Shown here in pieces: positions 14,913-24,585 of a DNA stretch of 56,947 bases. How positions within the stretch are numbered: position 1 is the first letter of the stretch; each line of letters opens with the position of its first letter. The notes beneath the pieces are model-generated. The model saw nothing but the letters and a program-made list of their open reading frames with translations. It was not told the origin of the DNA and searched no databases. The stretch lies in contig NZ_JZDQ02000039.1 of the NCBI RefSeq assembly GCF_000960475.2, positions 1 to 56,947 on the forward strand, read 5' to 3'. The stretch is from Nocardioides luteus. Its GTDB lineage: Bacteria > Actinomycetota > Actinomycetes > Propionibacteriales > Nocardioidaceae. Position numbers and translations under genes: made by a program.

Positions 14913-15818
14913 GTGGACCTCGCAAGCGCCCATGACGGGCTCCGCCCGCTGATGTTCTCGATCGCCTACCGGATGCTCGGCAGCGTCGCCGAGGCCGAGG
15001 ACGTCGTCCAGGAGGCGTTCCTGCGGATGCACCGCAGCACCCAGGAGACGGGCGAGGTCGACAACCTCGATGCGTACGCCACCACGGTCACCACCCGGAT
15101 CGCCATCGACACCCTGCGCTCGGCCCGCCACCGCCGCGAGCAGTACGTCGGCCCGTGGCTGCCCGAGCCGATCCTGGTCTCCGACGAGGACCCTGCGCAC
15201 CGTCTCGAGCTCGACGAGACCGTGAGCACCGCGTTCCTGGTGCTCCTCGAGTCGCTCACGCCCGTCGAGCGCGCGGTCTTCGTGCTGCGCGAGGTGCTGG
15301 GCTACGACTACGACGACATCGCCCCGATCGTCGACAAGAGCGCGACCAACTGCCGCCAGATCTTCACCCGCGCCCGCAAGCGGATCGCCGACGGCACGCC
15401 CCGCTTCGACCCCTCCCGCGAGCGCCGCGACCAGCTGGCGTCCCAGTTCGTCGCCGCGCTGTCCGCGAACGACATCAGCGGCCTGGAGCGGCTGCTCGCC
15501 GACGACGTCGTGTTCGTCGCCGACGGCGGCGGCCGGGCTCCGGCCATCCAGAAGCCGATGCTCGGCGCGGTCGCCGTCGCCCGCTTCCTGCTCGGGCTCA
15601 TGCGTCAGGGCGGGCGTCTCGGCGTACGCCTCGAGCTCTCGGATGCCAACGGCCAGCCCGCGATGCTCACCCGCGGTGCCGACGGCGCCCTGCTCGGCGT
15701 CATCGCGCTCGATGTCGACGGCGGCCGGATCGTCCGGATGCACAACGTGCTCAACCCCGACAAGCTCGGCCACCTCGGCGAGGTCGGCGACCTCTTCGCG
15801 CTGCCCGCCGAGCGCTAG
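14913..15818 (+). CDS. ECF41-family sigma factor with SnoaL-like C-terminal extension
   Basis: 301 residues from GTG 14913. Region 2 (LRPLMFSIAYRMLGSVAEAE...QEAFLRMHR) and region 4 (LTPVERAVFVLREVLGYDYD...CRQIFTRARKR) form the ECF core. The linker WLPEP and the C-terminal DGGGR and NPDKL motifs identify the ECF41 group. The C-terminal SnoaL/NTF2-like domain (about 170-290) replaces an anti-sigma factor and is known to modulate activity in this family. The main predicted target is the divergent epimerase gene. Its own -10-like TAAGGT lies nine bases before the start. Confidence 0.93.
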   Translation: MDLASAHDGLRPLMFSIAYRMLGSVAEAEDVVQEAFLRMHRSTQETGEVDNLDAYATTVTTRIAIDTLRSARHRREQYVGPWLPEPILVSDEDPAHRLELDETVSTAFLVLLESLTPVERAVFVLREVLGYDYDDIAPIVDKSATNCRQIFTRARKRIADGTPRFDPSRERRDQLASQFVAALSANDISGLERLLADDVVFVADGGGRAPAIQKPMLGAVAVARFLLGLMRQGGRLGVRLELSDANGQPAMLTRGADGALLGVIALDVDGGRIVRMHNVLNPDKLGHLGEVGDLFALPAER

Positions 15819-15823
15819 GGCCG

Positions 15824-16234
15824 CTACCCGTCCAGCAACGTACGCAGCGACTGGTCGACCAGCGGCCGCCCGAGCGCTCCGTCCGTCAGCGCCTCGCGCA
15901 GCGCGGAGACCGAGTCGAGATCGCCGACGAGGCCGACGAGCTCGCCGACCTCCTCCCCCATCTCGGCGGGAGTGGTCGCCGCGACCGGGCGGTCCAGGAG
16001 CAGCGGGCAGTCGACGGGGCCGCCCTCCGGCTCCGGGTGACCGAGAGCGGCGACCCAGCAGCCGATCTCGAAGCGCAGCGGTGCGGACGGGCCGGCTCCC
16101 TGGGCGCGCAGGTCGATGTACCAGACGATGTCGTCGCTCTTGGGGTCACCGAGCCGGTGATGGCCCTTGCGCAGCGGCATCCCGCCCGCCTTGAACGCCT
16201 TGGTCGCCGCTGTCCGTGCTGCCTTCTGATCCAC
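15824..16234 (-). CDS. Hypothetical protein (distantly DUF4304-like)
   Basis: 136 residues from a GTG start, beginning eight bases after the parE stop, so probably co-transcribed with parE. A basic N-terminus (KAARTAATKAFKAGGMPLRKG) is followed by VWYIDLRAQ and LRFEIGCWVAALG, strands reminiscent of DUF4304-type proteins. The C-terminal half is acidic and helical. I do not recognise a function. No signal peptide, TM segment or metal motif is seen. It converges on the ECF41 gene with a five-base gap. Confidence 0.65.
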   Translation of the reverse strand: MDQKAARTAATKAFKAGGMPLRKGHHRLGDPKSDDIVWYIDLRAQGAGPSAPLRFEIGCWVAALGHPEPEGGPVDCPLLLDRPVAATTPAEMGEEVGELVGLVGDLDSVSALREALTDGALGRPLVDQSLRTLLDG

Positions 16235-16242
16235 CGTGGCGC

Positions 16243-18327
16243 CTAGAAGTCGAGATCGGTCTCGGAGAGCTGACCGCCCCCGGCGACGATGAACTCCTTG
16301 CGCGGAGCGACATCGGAACCCATCAGCAGGTCGAAGACCGCGGCCGCCTCGTCGGCGTCGTCCAGCGTCAGCCGGCGAAGCGTCCGGTGACGCGGGTCCA
16401 TCGTGGTCTCGGCCAGCTGGTCGGCGTCCATCTCACCCAGACCCTTGTAGCGCTGCACCGGGTCCTTCCAGGTGACGTTCTTCTTCTTCAGCTCGGCGAG
16501 CTTCCGCTGCAGCTCGGGGTCGGAGTAGGTGTAGATGTACTTCTCCATCCCCTTCTTCGGGTTGGAGATCTCGATCCGGTGCAGCGGCGGGACCGCGGTG
16601 TAGACCTTGCCGGCGGCGATCAGCTCGGGCATGTACTTGAAGAACAGCGTCGCCAGCAGCGTACGGATGTGGGCGCCGTCGGAGTCCGCGTCGGCCATGA
16701 AGATGATCTTGCCGTAGCGCGCCGCGTCCAGGTCGAAGCTGCGCCCGGTGCCCGTGCCGACGACCTGGATGATCGAGGAGCACTCGGCGTTCTTCAGCAT
16801 GTCGCCGACGGAGGCCTTCTGGACGTTGAGGATCTTGCCGCGGATCGGCAGCAGCGCCTGGAACTCGGAGTTGCGGGCCACCTTGGCGGTGCCGAGCGCG
16901 GAGTCACCCTCGACGATGAAGAGCTCGGCGCGGTCGTCGGTGGTGCGGCAGTCGGCGAGCTTGGAGGGCAGCGCGGAGGACTCCAGCGCGTTCTTGCGCC
17001 GCTGGTTCTCCTTCTGCTGACGCAGCGAGAGCCGGGTCTTGGAGGCGGCGTACACCTTCTCCATCACCAGCTTGGCCTGCTGCTTCTGCGCGCCGCGCGA
17101 CTCGGTGAGGAAGGTCTTCATCTCCGCGGCGACGACCTTGCGCACCACACTGCGGGCCGCCGGGGTGCCGAGGATCTCCTTGGTCTGGCCCTCGAACTGG
17201 GGCTCGGCCAGGCGCACCGTCACCACGGCCGTGAGGCCCTCGAGGATGTCCTCCTTGACGATGTCCTTGTCGTTGACCTTGAGCACCTTGGCCGCGCGCA
17301 TGGCGTCGTTGAACGTCTTGGTCAGCGCGTTCTCGAAGCCGCTGACGTGGGTGCCGCCCTTCGGGGTGGCGATCACGTTGACGAAGGAGCGGATCTCGGT
17401 GTCGTAGCCGCTTCCCCAGCGCACCGCGATGTCGACGCCGAGCTCGCGCTCGACGTCCTGCGGGGTCATGTGGCCGGCGTCGTCGAGCATCGGCACGGTC
17501 TCGGTGAAGACGTCCGACCCCTGCAGCCGGAGTACGCCGCTGACCGGCTCGTCCTTGGCCAGGAAGTCGACGAACTCGGCGATGCCGCCGTCGTGGCGGA
17601 ACTTCTCCTCGATCGGGTCGGGTCCGGACTGGTCGCGGATGACCAGCTCGAGCCCGGGCACGATGAAGCTCGTCTGCCGGGCACGGCCGAGCAGACCCTC
17701 GAGCTCGAAGCGGGCGTCCTTGGTGAAGATCTGTCGGTCCGGCCAGAACCTGATCCGGGTGCCGGTCTTGCCCTTGGCGACCCGCTTGCCCTTGCGGCTC
17801 AGACCGCTCTGCGGGGTGAAGCCGGCCGTGGGGCCGTCGCCGTCGAAGACACCGGGCACACCGCGGCGGAAGGAGATCCCCTGCTGGGCCGGCGAGCGGT
17901 CCACGTCGATGTCCATCCGGCTGGAGAGCGCGTTGACGACCGAGAGACCGACACCGTGCAGACCACCGGTCGCGTTGTAGGAGCCACCACCGAACTTGCC
18001 GCCCGCGTGCAGCTTGGTCGCGACCACCTCGACACCGGGCAGCCCGGTGCGGGGCTCCTTGTCGGTCGGGATGCCGCGGCCGTCGTCGTAGACCTCCACC
18101 GAGCCGTCGGAGTGCATCGTCACCTCGACGTGGCCGGCCACTCCGGCCAGCGCCTCGTCGACGCCGTTGTCGATGATCTCCCACAGGCAGTGCATGAGAC
18201 CACGGGTGTCGGTCGAGCCGATGTACATACCGGGACGCTTGCGAACCGCCTCCAGGCCCTCGAGGACGAGGAGGTGCGCGGCGTTGTAGGTGTTGTCAGA
18301 GATGATCGGCTCCTGGCTGTCCTGCAT
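16243..18327 (-). CDS. parE: Type IIA topoisomerase subunit B (ParE; second GyrB-like)
   Basis: 694 residues. GHKL ATPase motifs: EIIDNGVDEALAG, YDDGRGIP, and GLHGVGLSVVNALS. The TOPRIM block is intact with FIVEGDSA near 465 and MADADSDGAHI near 545, and the RYKGLGEMDADQL motif follows. With its A subunit it relaxes or decatenates DNA using ATP and Mg2+. Gyrase B normally sits beside recF/gyrA at the origin; this copy lies beside DUF7455 and sigA, the position of parE in Streptomyces-like genomes. The parC partner is not in the window. Confidence 0.92.
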   Translation of the reverse strand: MQDSQEPIISDNTYNAAHLLVLEGLEAVRKRPGMYIGSTDTRGLMHCLWEIIDNGVDEALAGVAGHVEVTMHSDGSVEVYDDGRGIPTDKEPRTGLPGVEVVATKLHAGGKFGGGSYNATGGLHGVGLSVVNALSSRMDIDVDRSPAQQGISFRRGVPGVFDGDGPTAGFTPQSGLSRKGKRVAKGKTGTRIRFWPDRQIFTKDARFELEGLLGRARQTSFIVPGLELVIRDQSGPDPIEEKFRHDGGIAEFVDFLAKDEPVSGVLRLQGSDVFTETVPMLDDAGHMTPQDVERELGVDIAVRWGSGYDTEIRSFVNVIATPKGGTHVSGFENALTKTFNDAMRAAKVLKVNDKDIVKEDILEGLTAVVTVRLAEPQFEGQTKEILGTPAARSVVRKVVAAEMKTFLTESRGAQKQQAKLVMEKVYAASKTRLSLRQQKENQRRKNALESSALPSKLADCRTTDDRAELFIVEGDSALGTAKVARNSEFQALLPIRGKILNVQKASVGDMLKNAECSSIIQVVGTGTGRSFDLDAARYGKIIFMADADSDGAHIRTLLATLFFKYMPELIAAGKVYTAVPPLHRIEISNPKKGMEKYIYTYSDPELQRKLAELKKKNVTWKDPVQRYKGLGEMDADQLAETTMDPRHRTLRRLTLDDADEAAAVFDLLMGSDVAPRKEFIVAGGGQLSETDLDF

Positions 18328-18692
18328 TGAAGCGTTGCTGCTCGGGTACTGCTCAGATGAAATCTACCGTGCGACACGCCCGGGTCTCACGCAGGCACGC
18401 GGCAACCGGGCAGCGCGCCACGGGGCGGCACATCGACGTCGTGATCGGTCCGTTACGCGGAACTTGCCGGTTTCGATGCACGAAATGATCAATTGACAGG
18501 TAAGAATGTCTGTCACGGACAGCGATGTCCCGTGGGGTAGGTCCGACCCGGATCCCCAACCCGGAGCGACAACTGCAAGGATTAGAGGTGCGACGGAGGT
18601 AAGAGTCCGCGAGGAAACGCTAGCGATCTAGGGAATCTTCTACGACTCACGTACGTTATCCCGGCGCAATCATGATCAGAAATGAGGCCGAT
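18328..18692. other. 365-bp gene-free region upstream of parE and the DUF7455 gene
   Basis: No gene is supported. On the minus strand TGAGAC-N17-TAGATT (18389-18361) is a weak candidate parE promoter. The small dyad CTGTC-ACG-GACAG lies near 18510-18522, just after TTGACA at 18493-18498, which has no convincing -10 partner. The rest (18540-18670) is less GC-rich with purine-rich stretches and may hold a leader for the DUF7455 gene; I see no recognised RNA family. Confidence 0.4.
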
Positions 18693-18899
18693 GTGACCAC
18701 TGCCGTTGCCACCAGCTCGCCGCTCACGTCCGAGGACCGTTGCGACCGGTGCGGAGCGCAGGCCTACGTCCGCGCGGAGCTCCACTCCGGCGGCGAACTG
18801 CTGTTCTGCGCCCACCACGCCCGCGAGCACGGTGAGAAGCTCAAGGAGATCGCGAGCTCGATCACCGACGAGACGCACAAGCTCACCGAGAAGAACTGA
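18693..18899 (+). CDS. DUF7455 small zinc-ribbon protein
   Basis: 68 residues from the GTG at 18693 (AATGAGG upstream). ATG 18672 is in frame but lacks a ribosome site. DRCDRCGAQAYVRAELHSGG followed by ELLFCAHH gives a CxxC...CxxH zinc-binding arrangement. The family is small, actinobacterial and usually encoded beside the principal sigma factor and parE, as here. Function unknown. The C-terminal helix is charged (HGEKLKEIASSITDE). Confidence 0.85.
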   Translation: MTTAVATSSPLTSEDRCDRCGAQAYVRAELHSGGELLFCAHHAREHGEKLKEIASSITDETHKLTEKN

Positions 18900-18916
18900 C
18901 CCCACCCACCAACTCC

Positions 18917-18951
18917 CCGGAGGCTCGGACCACGACGGTCCGGGCCTCCGG
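18917..18951 (+). terminator. Terminator after the DUF7455 gene
   Basis: CCGGAGGC and GCCTCCGG enclose a second inverted pair (CGGACC/GGTCCG), giving a stem of about 15 bp with a short loop. Confidence 0.8.
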
Positions 18952-18975
18952 CGCGTTTCGAGGCGTCACGGGGGC

Positions 18976-18981
18976 TAGGGT
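18976..18981 (+). promoter_or_regulatory. -10 box for leaderless DUF456 mRNA
   Basis: TAGGGT six bases before GTG 18988; no ribosome site is present. Confidence 0.5.
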
Positions 18982-18987
18982 CGCCCC

Positions 18988-19488
18988 GTGAGTCTCGTCC
19001 CTGAATGGATCGTCATTGGCCTCGTCGCGCTGGTCATCGCCTTCGGCATCGCCGGCATCATCGTCCCGATCCTCCCCGGCGGAGCGCTGCTCGTCGCCGC
19101 CGCGATCCTCGGCTGGGCCATCTGGCTGGGCGAGCCCACGGGGTGGGTGATCTTCGGCATCTCCGCCGCCTTCATCGCCATCGGGCTGATCACCAAGTAC
19201 GCCGTCCCCGGCAAGCGCCTCAAGGACTCCGGGATGCCGCTGTCCACCCAGATCGTCGGTGGGATCCTGGCCATCGTCGGCTTCTTCGTGATCCCCGTCG
19301 TCGGCGTCTTCGTCGGCTTCCCGCTCGGCGTCTTCCTCGCCGAGCTCCGCCGTCACGGCGGCGACGCAGGCGAGGCCTGGGCCTCCACCTGGACCGCCCT
19401 GAAGGCGATCGGCCTGTTCATCCTGATCGACGCCACCGCCGCCACGCTCGCCACCATCACCTGGGTCGTGGGGCTGTTCCTCACGTGA
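18988..19488 (+). CDS. DUF456 family integral membrane protein
   Basis: 166 residues, almost entirely hydrophobic with about five TM segments. The first (WIVIGLVALVIAFGIAGIIV) runs into PILPGGALLVAAAIL, the DUF456 hallmark glycine-rich motif. GLITKYAVPGKRLKDSG is the conserved cytoplasmic loop, followed by GGILAIVGFFVIPVVGVFVG. The family has no established function. The gene stands alone with its own leaderless promoter and converges on a secreted amidase gene across a long palindrome. Confidence 0.88.
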   Translation: MSLVPEWIVIGLVALVIAFGIAGIIVPILPGGALLVAAAILGWAIWLGEPTGWVIFGISAAFIAIGLITKYAVPGKRLKDSGMPLSTQIVGGILAIVGFFVIPVVGVFVGFPLGVFLAELRRHGGDAGEAWASTWTALKAIGLFILIDATAATLATITWVVGLFLT

Positions 19489-19500
19489 GTAGGGCCGGGG

Positions 19501-19567
19501 AGGAATACCCGGTTAACCGGGTATTCCTGCACTTCTCAGGTGTTGCAATGCCCGAGAAGTGCAGGAA
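19501..19567. repeat. Two overlapping long palindromes between convergent genes
   Basis: The first is a perfect 28-bp palindrome, AGGAATACCCGGTTAACCGG plus its completion GTATTCCT (19501-19528), centred on GTTAAC. The second pairs TTCCTGCACTTCTC (19524-19537) with GAGAAGTGCAGGAA (19554-19567), and its loop is itself centred on TTGCAA, so its arms can extend to about 22 bp. The two share TTCCT, so only one can fold fully at a time. A bidirectional terminator is possible, but the length and perfection are unusual. Confidence 0.85.
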
Positions 19568-19602
19568 CTCCCTGAGTGGTGTGACACAAGTGATCGATGT
19601 GA

Positions 19603-21570
19603 TCAGCCGTTGGTGACCGTCACGTCGTCTGCCATGACGTACGCGATCCGGTGGTTGAACCAGATCTGGTAGTAGACCGTGTCGCCGGTGATCACGATGC
19701 AGTCGGGGACGCCGTCGACCGTGGCGCAGTTGAAGTTGTTCGCCTTGTAGTAGTCGGTCGGGACCTTGGCGTCGGCCAGGACGTACTTCTGGCCCGCCGG
19801 GATCGTGTACTGCAGCGGCGCGATCGTCCGCGGCGTCACCCCGTCGGGGTAGTCGCCGGCCTTCGTCGGGTAGGCGGTGCCGTAGACCTTGGCGGTGGTG
19901 CCGGCCTTGGCGGTGACGACCTTGCCGGCCGAGGGCAGCAGTACCTCGCGCGGGTTCTGGATCCAGCCCTGCTTGCCGCCGAACCACACTCCCCACCAGT
20001 CCGAGCGGGTCCGGTCGTTGACCACGACCTTCTGACCGGCCGCCAGGCGCGGTCCCCAGTTGGAGACCTTGGCCGACCCGCCGACGACCGTGTCCGGCAG
20101 CAGCGGGGCGTCGACGGAGGGCTCGGAGTAGACATTGACGAAGTTGGTGCCCCGGTCGCTCGGGCACGGGGCGCCCTCTTCGGTGCAGCCGGTCATCAGG
20201 TTGCCGGTGTTGGTGTCGAAGTCGGGGTGGACCGTCCAGATCTCGCTACGCGCGCGCCGGTCGGCCTTGATCGGCGCCCCGAGCAGGTCGAAGTAGTGGC
20301 TCCAGTCCCAGTAGGGGCCCGGGTCCCAGTGCATCCCGGCGACGTTGGCCGGCGCGACGCCCTGGACCTGGTCGTGGCCGATGATGTGAGCGCGGTCGAG
20401 CGGGATCGCATAGCTCGTGGCCAGGTAGCGGACCAGGGTGGCCGAGGTCTGGTACATCGCCTCGGTGTACCACGCACCGTCGGCCGCGTAGCCCTCGTGC
20501 TCCAGTCCGATCGAGTGGCTGTTGACGTACCAGTTGCCGGCGTGCCAGCCGATGTCCTTGCCGGGGATGTGGTGGGCGACGTGGCCGTCGACCGAGCGCA
20601 GCGTGTAGTGCCAGCCAAGGTAGGTCGGGTCCTGGACGAGCCGCACGGTGCCGTCGTAGGAGGTCTCGGTGTCGTGGATGACGATGTAGTCGACCGACCC
20701 CTCCTCGGGCCGGCTGGCGAGGTCGTGGTTGCCGTAGTCGCCGATCGTGTCGCCGGTCTGCTCGTAGGGCGCGGGCAGCGACTCGCAGCCGAGCACCGCC
20801 GGACACTCGACGGCCTCCCCGGTGCCGGACTCGGCCAGACCGAGCCGCCCGACGGCCTCCTCGCTGGCGCTCACCGGCGTCGCAGCCAGCGTCACCCGGT
20901 GCCCGTCGTTGGTCGTACGCGACTCCCCCGTGCTCAGCGTCGCGAAGACCTGCCGCGCGAACTTGAGCGCGGTCGCCTCGTCGGCGGCACCGCTGTAGCG
21001 ACCGACGGCGGCGCTCCAGTCCGCCAGGTCCTCGGCCCCACCGGCCGCCTTCTGGTAGTCGGCCAGCACCGCGGCACCGCCGCAGATGTTCGCGACCGCA
21101 TCCTCGCGCAGGTCGGCGACCGGGATCCCGGTGATGTCGTTGGCCGTACGCAGCGTCTCGACCTCACCCAGCCGGACCGCCTCCTCACGCTGGCGCGTGG
21201 TGCGGGCCTGATGGGAGCCGTCGCCCTTGCCGAGCGGGTCGGGGTGGGCCTGGGTGCCCTTCGCCAGCGCCGGCAGGTCGGTCAGGTGCATCGGCCCGTA
21301 GCCGCCCGACGTGCTCGGCGCGGCACCATGGGCGTCCCAGCGAGACTCCATGTAGGAGACCGCCAGCAGCACCTCGGCCGGCACCCCGCTGGTCTCGGCT
21401 GCCCGCTCGAAGACCGCCTGCCGGTCGGCGGGGCCTTCCAGACAGGCGCTCCAGTCGGGCTCCGACGCTGACGCCACCGCGGTGATCGGCACCGCGACGA
21501 GCAGGCCTCCGAGCAGTGCGCCGGCCGCTGCGAGGGCGGGGCGGTGGGGACGCGAAAGACGCTTAGGCAC
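19603..21570 (-). CDS. Secreted N-acetylmuramoyl-L-alanine amidase (Amidase_2/PGRP fold)
   Basis: 655 residues. A signal peptide (KRLSRPHRPALAAAGALLGG with an AVASA-S type cleavage) spans about 1-35. Residues 45-190 resemble a lytic-transglycosylase-like helical region with SYMESRWDA and GGYGPMHL. The Amidase_2 domain (about 290-430) shows IVIHDTE, HIIGHDQVQG and MHWDPGPYW, giving the zinc ligands. The C-terminal part (about 470-655) has SH3-like segments such as WWGVWFGGKQGWIQNP. It should cleave the amide bond between MurNAc and the stem peptide in the cell wall. A two-domain hydrolase acting on both glycan and peptide is possible but unproven. Confidence 0.9.
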   Translation of the reverse strand: MPKRLSRPHRPALAAAGALLGGLLVAVPITAVASASEPDWSACLEGPADRQAVFERAAETSGVPAEVLLAVSYMESRWDAHGAAPSTSGGYGPMHLTDLPALAKGTQAHPDPLGKGDGSHQARTTRQREEAVRLGEVETLRTANDITGIPVADLREDAVANICGGAAVLADYQKAAGGAEDLADWSAAVGRYSGAADEATALKFARQVFATLSTGESRTTNDGHRVTLAATPVSASEEAVGRLGLAESGTGEAVECPAVLGCESLPAPYEQTGDTIGDYGNHDLASRPEEGSVDYIVIHDTETSYDGTVRLVQDPTYLGWHYTLRSVDGHVAHHIPGKDIGWHAGNWYVNSHSIGLEHEGYAADGAWYTEAMYQTSATLVRYLATSYAIPLDRAHIIGHDQVQGVAPANVAGMHWDPGPYWDWSHYFDLLGAPIKADRRARSEIWTVHPDFDTNTGNLMTGCTEEGAPCPSDRGTNFVNVYSEPSVDAPLLPDTVVGGSAKVSNWGPRLAAGQKVVVNDRTRSDWWGVWFGGKQGWIQNPREVLLPSAGKVVTAKAGTTAKVYGTAYPTKAGDYPDGVTPRTIAPLQYTIPAGQKYVLADAKVPTDYYKANNFNCATVDGVPDCIVITGDTVYYQIWFNHRIAYVMADDVTVTNG

Positions 21571-21652
21571 GAGAAACCTCCCGGAAGGCGGACGTTCGAC
21601 CCGTGCAACCTAGCCGAATCCGCCGCCGCAGCGGGCGAGTCTGCGGAAATGG

Positions 21653-21686
21653 CGAACGCCCTCCCAGATGTCCGGGAAGGCGTTCG
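21653..21686 (-). terminator. Terminator of the principal sigma factor gene
   Basis: CGAACGCC and GGCGTTCG form an 8-bp outer stem with TCCC/GGGA inside, about 20 bases after the sigA stop on the minus strand. Confidence 0.7.
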
Positions 21687-21705
21687 AGAGGGATCTTAGC
21701 CAGAA

Positions 21706-23298
<1,593 letters not shown>

Positions 23299-23436
23299 CT
23301 CTCCGTCGAACTTGGTCGAGACTTATCAAAAACTCAGTTTGGGCGCGGCAGGGCCCGGGGTCGTCAAGAGCCGCAGATTCATTCTGCCACGGTGATGGTG
23401 AACAGTCCCCATCCGGGGCGCGTGTTCCCCACCAGC

Positions 23437-24015
23437 TCATCCGGCTGCTTTGGCTGCGGCCTTCTTCTGCTGTTTGTAGTCACGCACCTTCTGCAACGAC
23501 GCAACGTCGACGACGTCAGCCACAGAACGGTAACCATCGAGCGCGTAGTCGCCGACGGCCTCCTGCCAGCCCTCGAGCCGCACCCCCAGCTGCTTGGCCA
23601 GGAGCGAGACGAAGATCTGCGCCTTCTGCTTCCCGAAGCCAGGAAGCGCCTGGACCCGCTTGAGCAGGTCCTTACCGCTGGCGGCCTCGGTCCACAACCG
23701 GGTGACGTCACCACCGTACTCGTTGGCGACGATGGCCGCGATCCCCTGCACCTTCGCCGACATCGAGCCCGGGAACCGGTGGATCGCCGGCGGGGTCGAG
23801 GCGATCGTCTTGAACTCCTCGGGGTCCATCTCGGCGATCGTGGCGGGATCCAGATGGCCGAGGCGGGTCACCAGCTTGTGGCCTCCCTTGAACGCATCCT
23901 CCATCCGGTACTGCTGGTCGAGGGCCATGCCCAGCAGCAGCGCGAACGGGTCGTCGGAGAGGAGCTTGTCGGCGGCCTCGTCGCCGGTGATGTGGAGAGA
24001 AGGCATAAGGGACAT
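23437..24015 (-). CDS. HhH-GPD-type base excision DNA repair protein
   Basis: 192 residues from the ATG at 24015 with GAGGCAGG upstream. The helix-hairpin-helix motif is LLKRVQALPGFGKQKAQIFV (about 117-136), the signature of the HhH-GPD glycosylase superfamily. The catalytic Asp expected downstream of the hairpin is not clear. The C-terminus is Lys/Ala-rich (KQQKKAAAKAAG) and may bind DNA. It is probably a base-lesion glycosylase or relative. The neighbourhood of sigA and two DinB genes hints at a DNA-repair grouping. Confidence 0.88.
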   Translation of the reverse strand: MSLMPSLHITGDEAADKLLSDDPFALLLGMALDQQYRMEDAFKGGHKLVTRLGHLDPATIAEMDPEEFKTIASTPPAIHRFPGSMSAKVQGIAAIVANEYGGDVTRLWTEAASGKDLLKRVQALPGFGKQKAQIFVSLLAKQLGVRLEGWQEAVGDYALDGYRSVADVVDVASLQKVRDYKQQKKAAAKAAG

Positions 24016-24099
24016 CCTGCCTCATCTCGCGGCCGAGCACCGCGTCATGCCTGTGGAAAGCGGGTCGCGCCGATCCGGCATCCGTTGCACGCTAGGCCC

Positions 24100-24585
24100 A
24101 TGGCCTCCCTGTCCACCCTGTCCGAGACGACCGTCGAAGGGCTGCACGAGCCGCTCTCGCCCGTGATCGAGAAGCGGCTGAGACGTGCCGTGCTCGACCA
24201 CACCGCCACCGAGCACCGGCGCTCGTTCCTGCCGCTCGTCCACCTCGGCATCCCCGGCGGCAAGGAGGTCGCCCACGCACATCGCGAGGACGAGCCCACC
24301 GACCCGTGGCTGCGGGCCGACATCATCCACAGCATGCGGCGCCGGGTCGGTGTGCCGGACCCGATCGTGTGGCTCACTCGACCTGCCGAAGCGAAGCCCG
24401 AGACGATCGGCACCGGCAGCACGGAGATCGAGGACGTCGACCTCCGCTGGCTCGCCGCCGCCCGCCAGGCGTTCCGGGAGATCGACGCACCCCTGACGTA
24501 CGTGGTGGTGACCCGCAACGCGTGGTTCGACCCGCGCTCGGGAGTGAGCCGCCGGTGGAAGCGGCTGCGTTACCGTAACGACTAG
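24100..24585 (+). CDS. Conserved hypothetical protein
   Basis: 161 residues, ATG 24100. Segments VEGLHEPLSPVIEKRLRRAV, SFLPLVHLGIPGGKEVAHAH and PWLRADIIHSMRRRVGVPDP suggest a compact alpha/beta fold, ending with TYVVVTRNAWFDPRSGVSRR. No TM helix, signal peptide or metal motif is evident. Residues 88-107 (LTRPAEAKPETIGTGSTEIE) look less conserved. I do not recognise the family. It is divergent from the HhH-GPD gene and its last four bases overlap the end of the convergent DUF4192 gene. Confidence 0.7.
   Translation: MASLSTLSETTVEGLHEPLSPVIEKRLRRAVLDHTATEHRRSFLPLVHLGIPGGKEVAHAHREDEPTDPWLRADIIHSMRRRVGVPDPIVWLTRPAEAKPETIGTGSTEIEDVDLRWLAAARQAFREIDAPLTYVVVTRNAWFDPRSGVSRRWKRLRYRND

Noticed and set aside
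18540..18670. Riboswitch or structured RNA upstream of the DUF7455 gene
   Set aside because: Purine-rich words suggest structure, but I cannot match any known family or draw convincing conserved stems.
19651..21471. A plus-strand open frame of about 606 codons
   Set aside because: Antisense shadow of the amidase gene; Val/Gly/Arg-rich with no recognisable domain.
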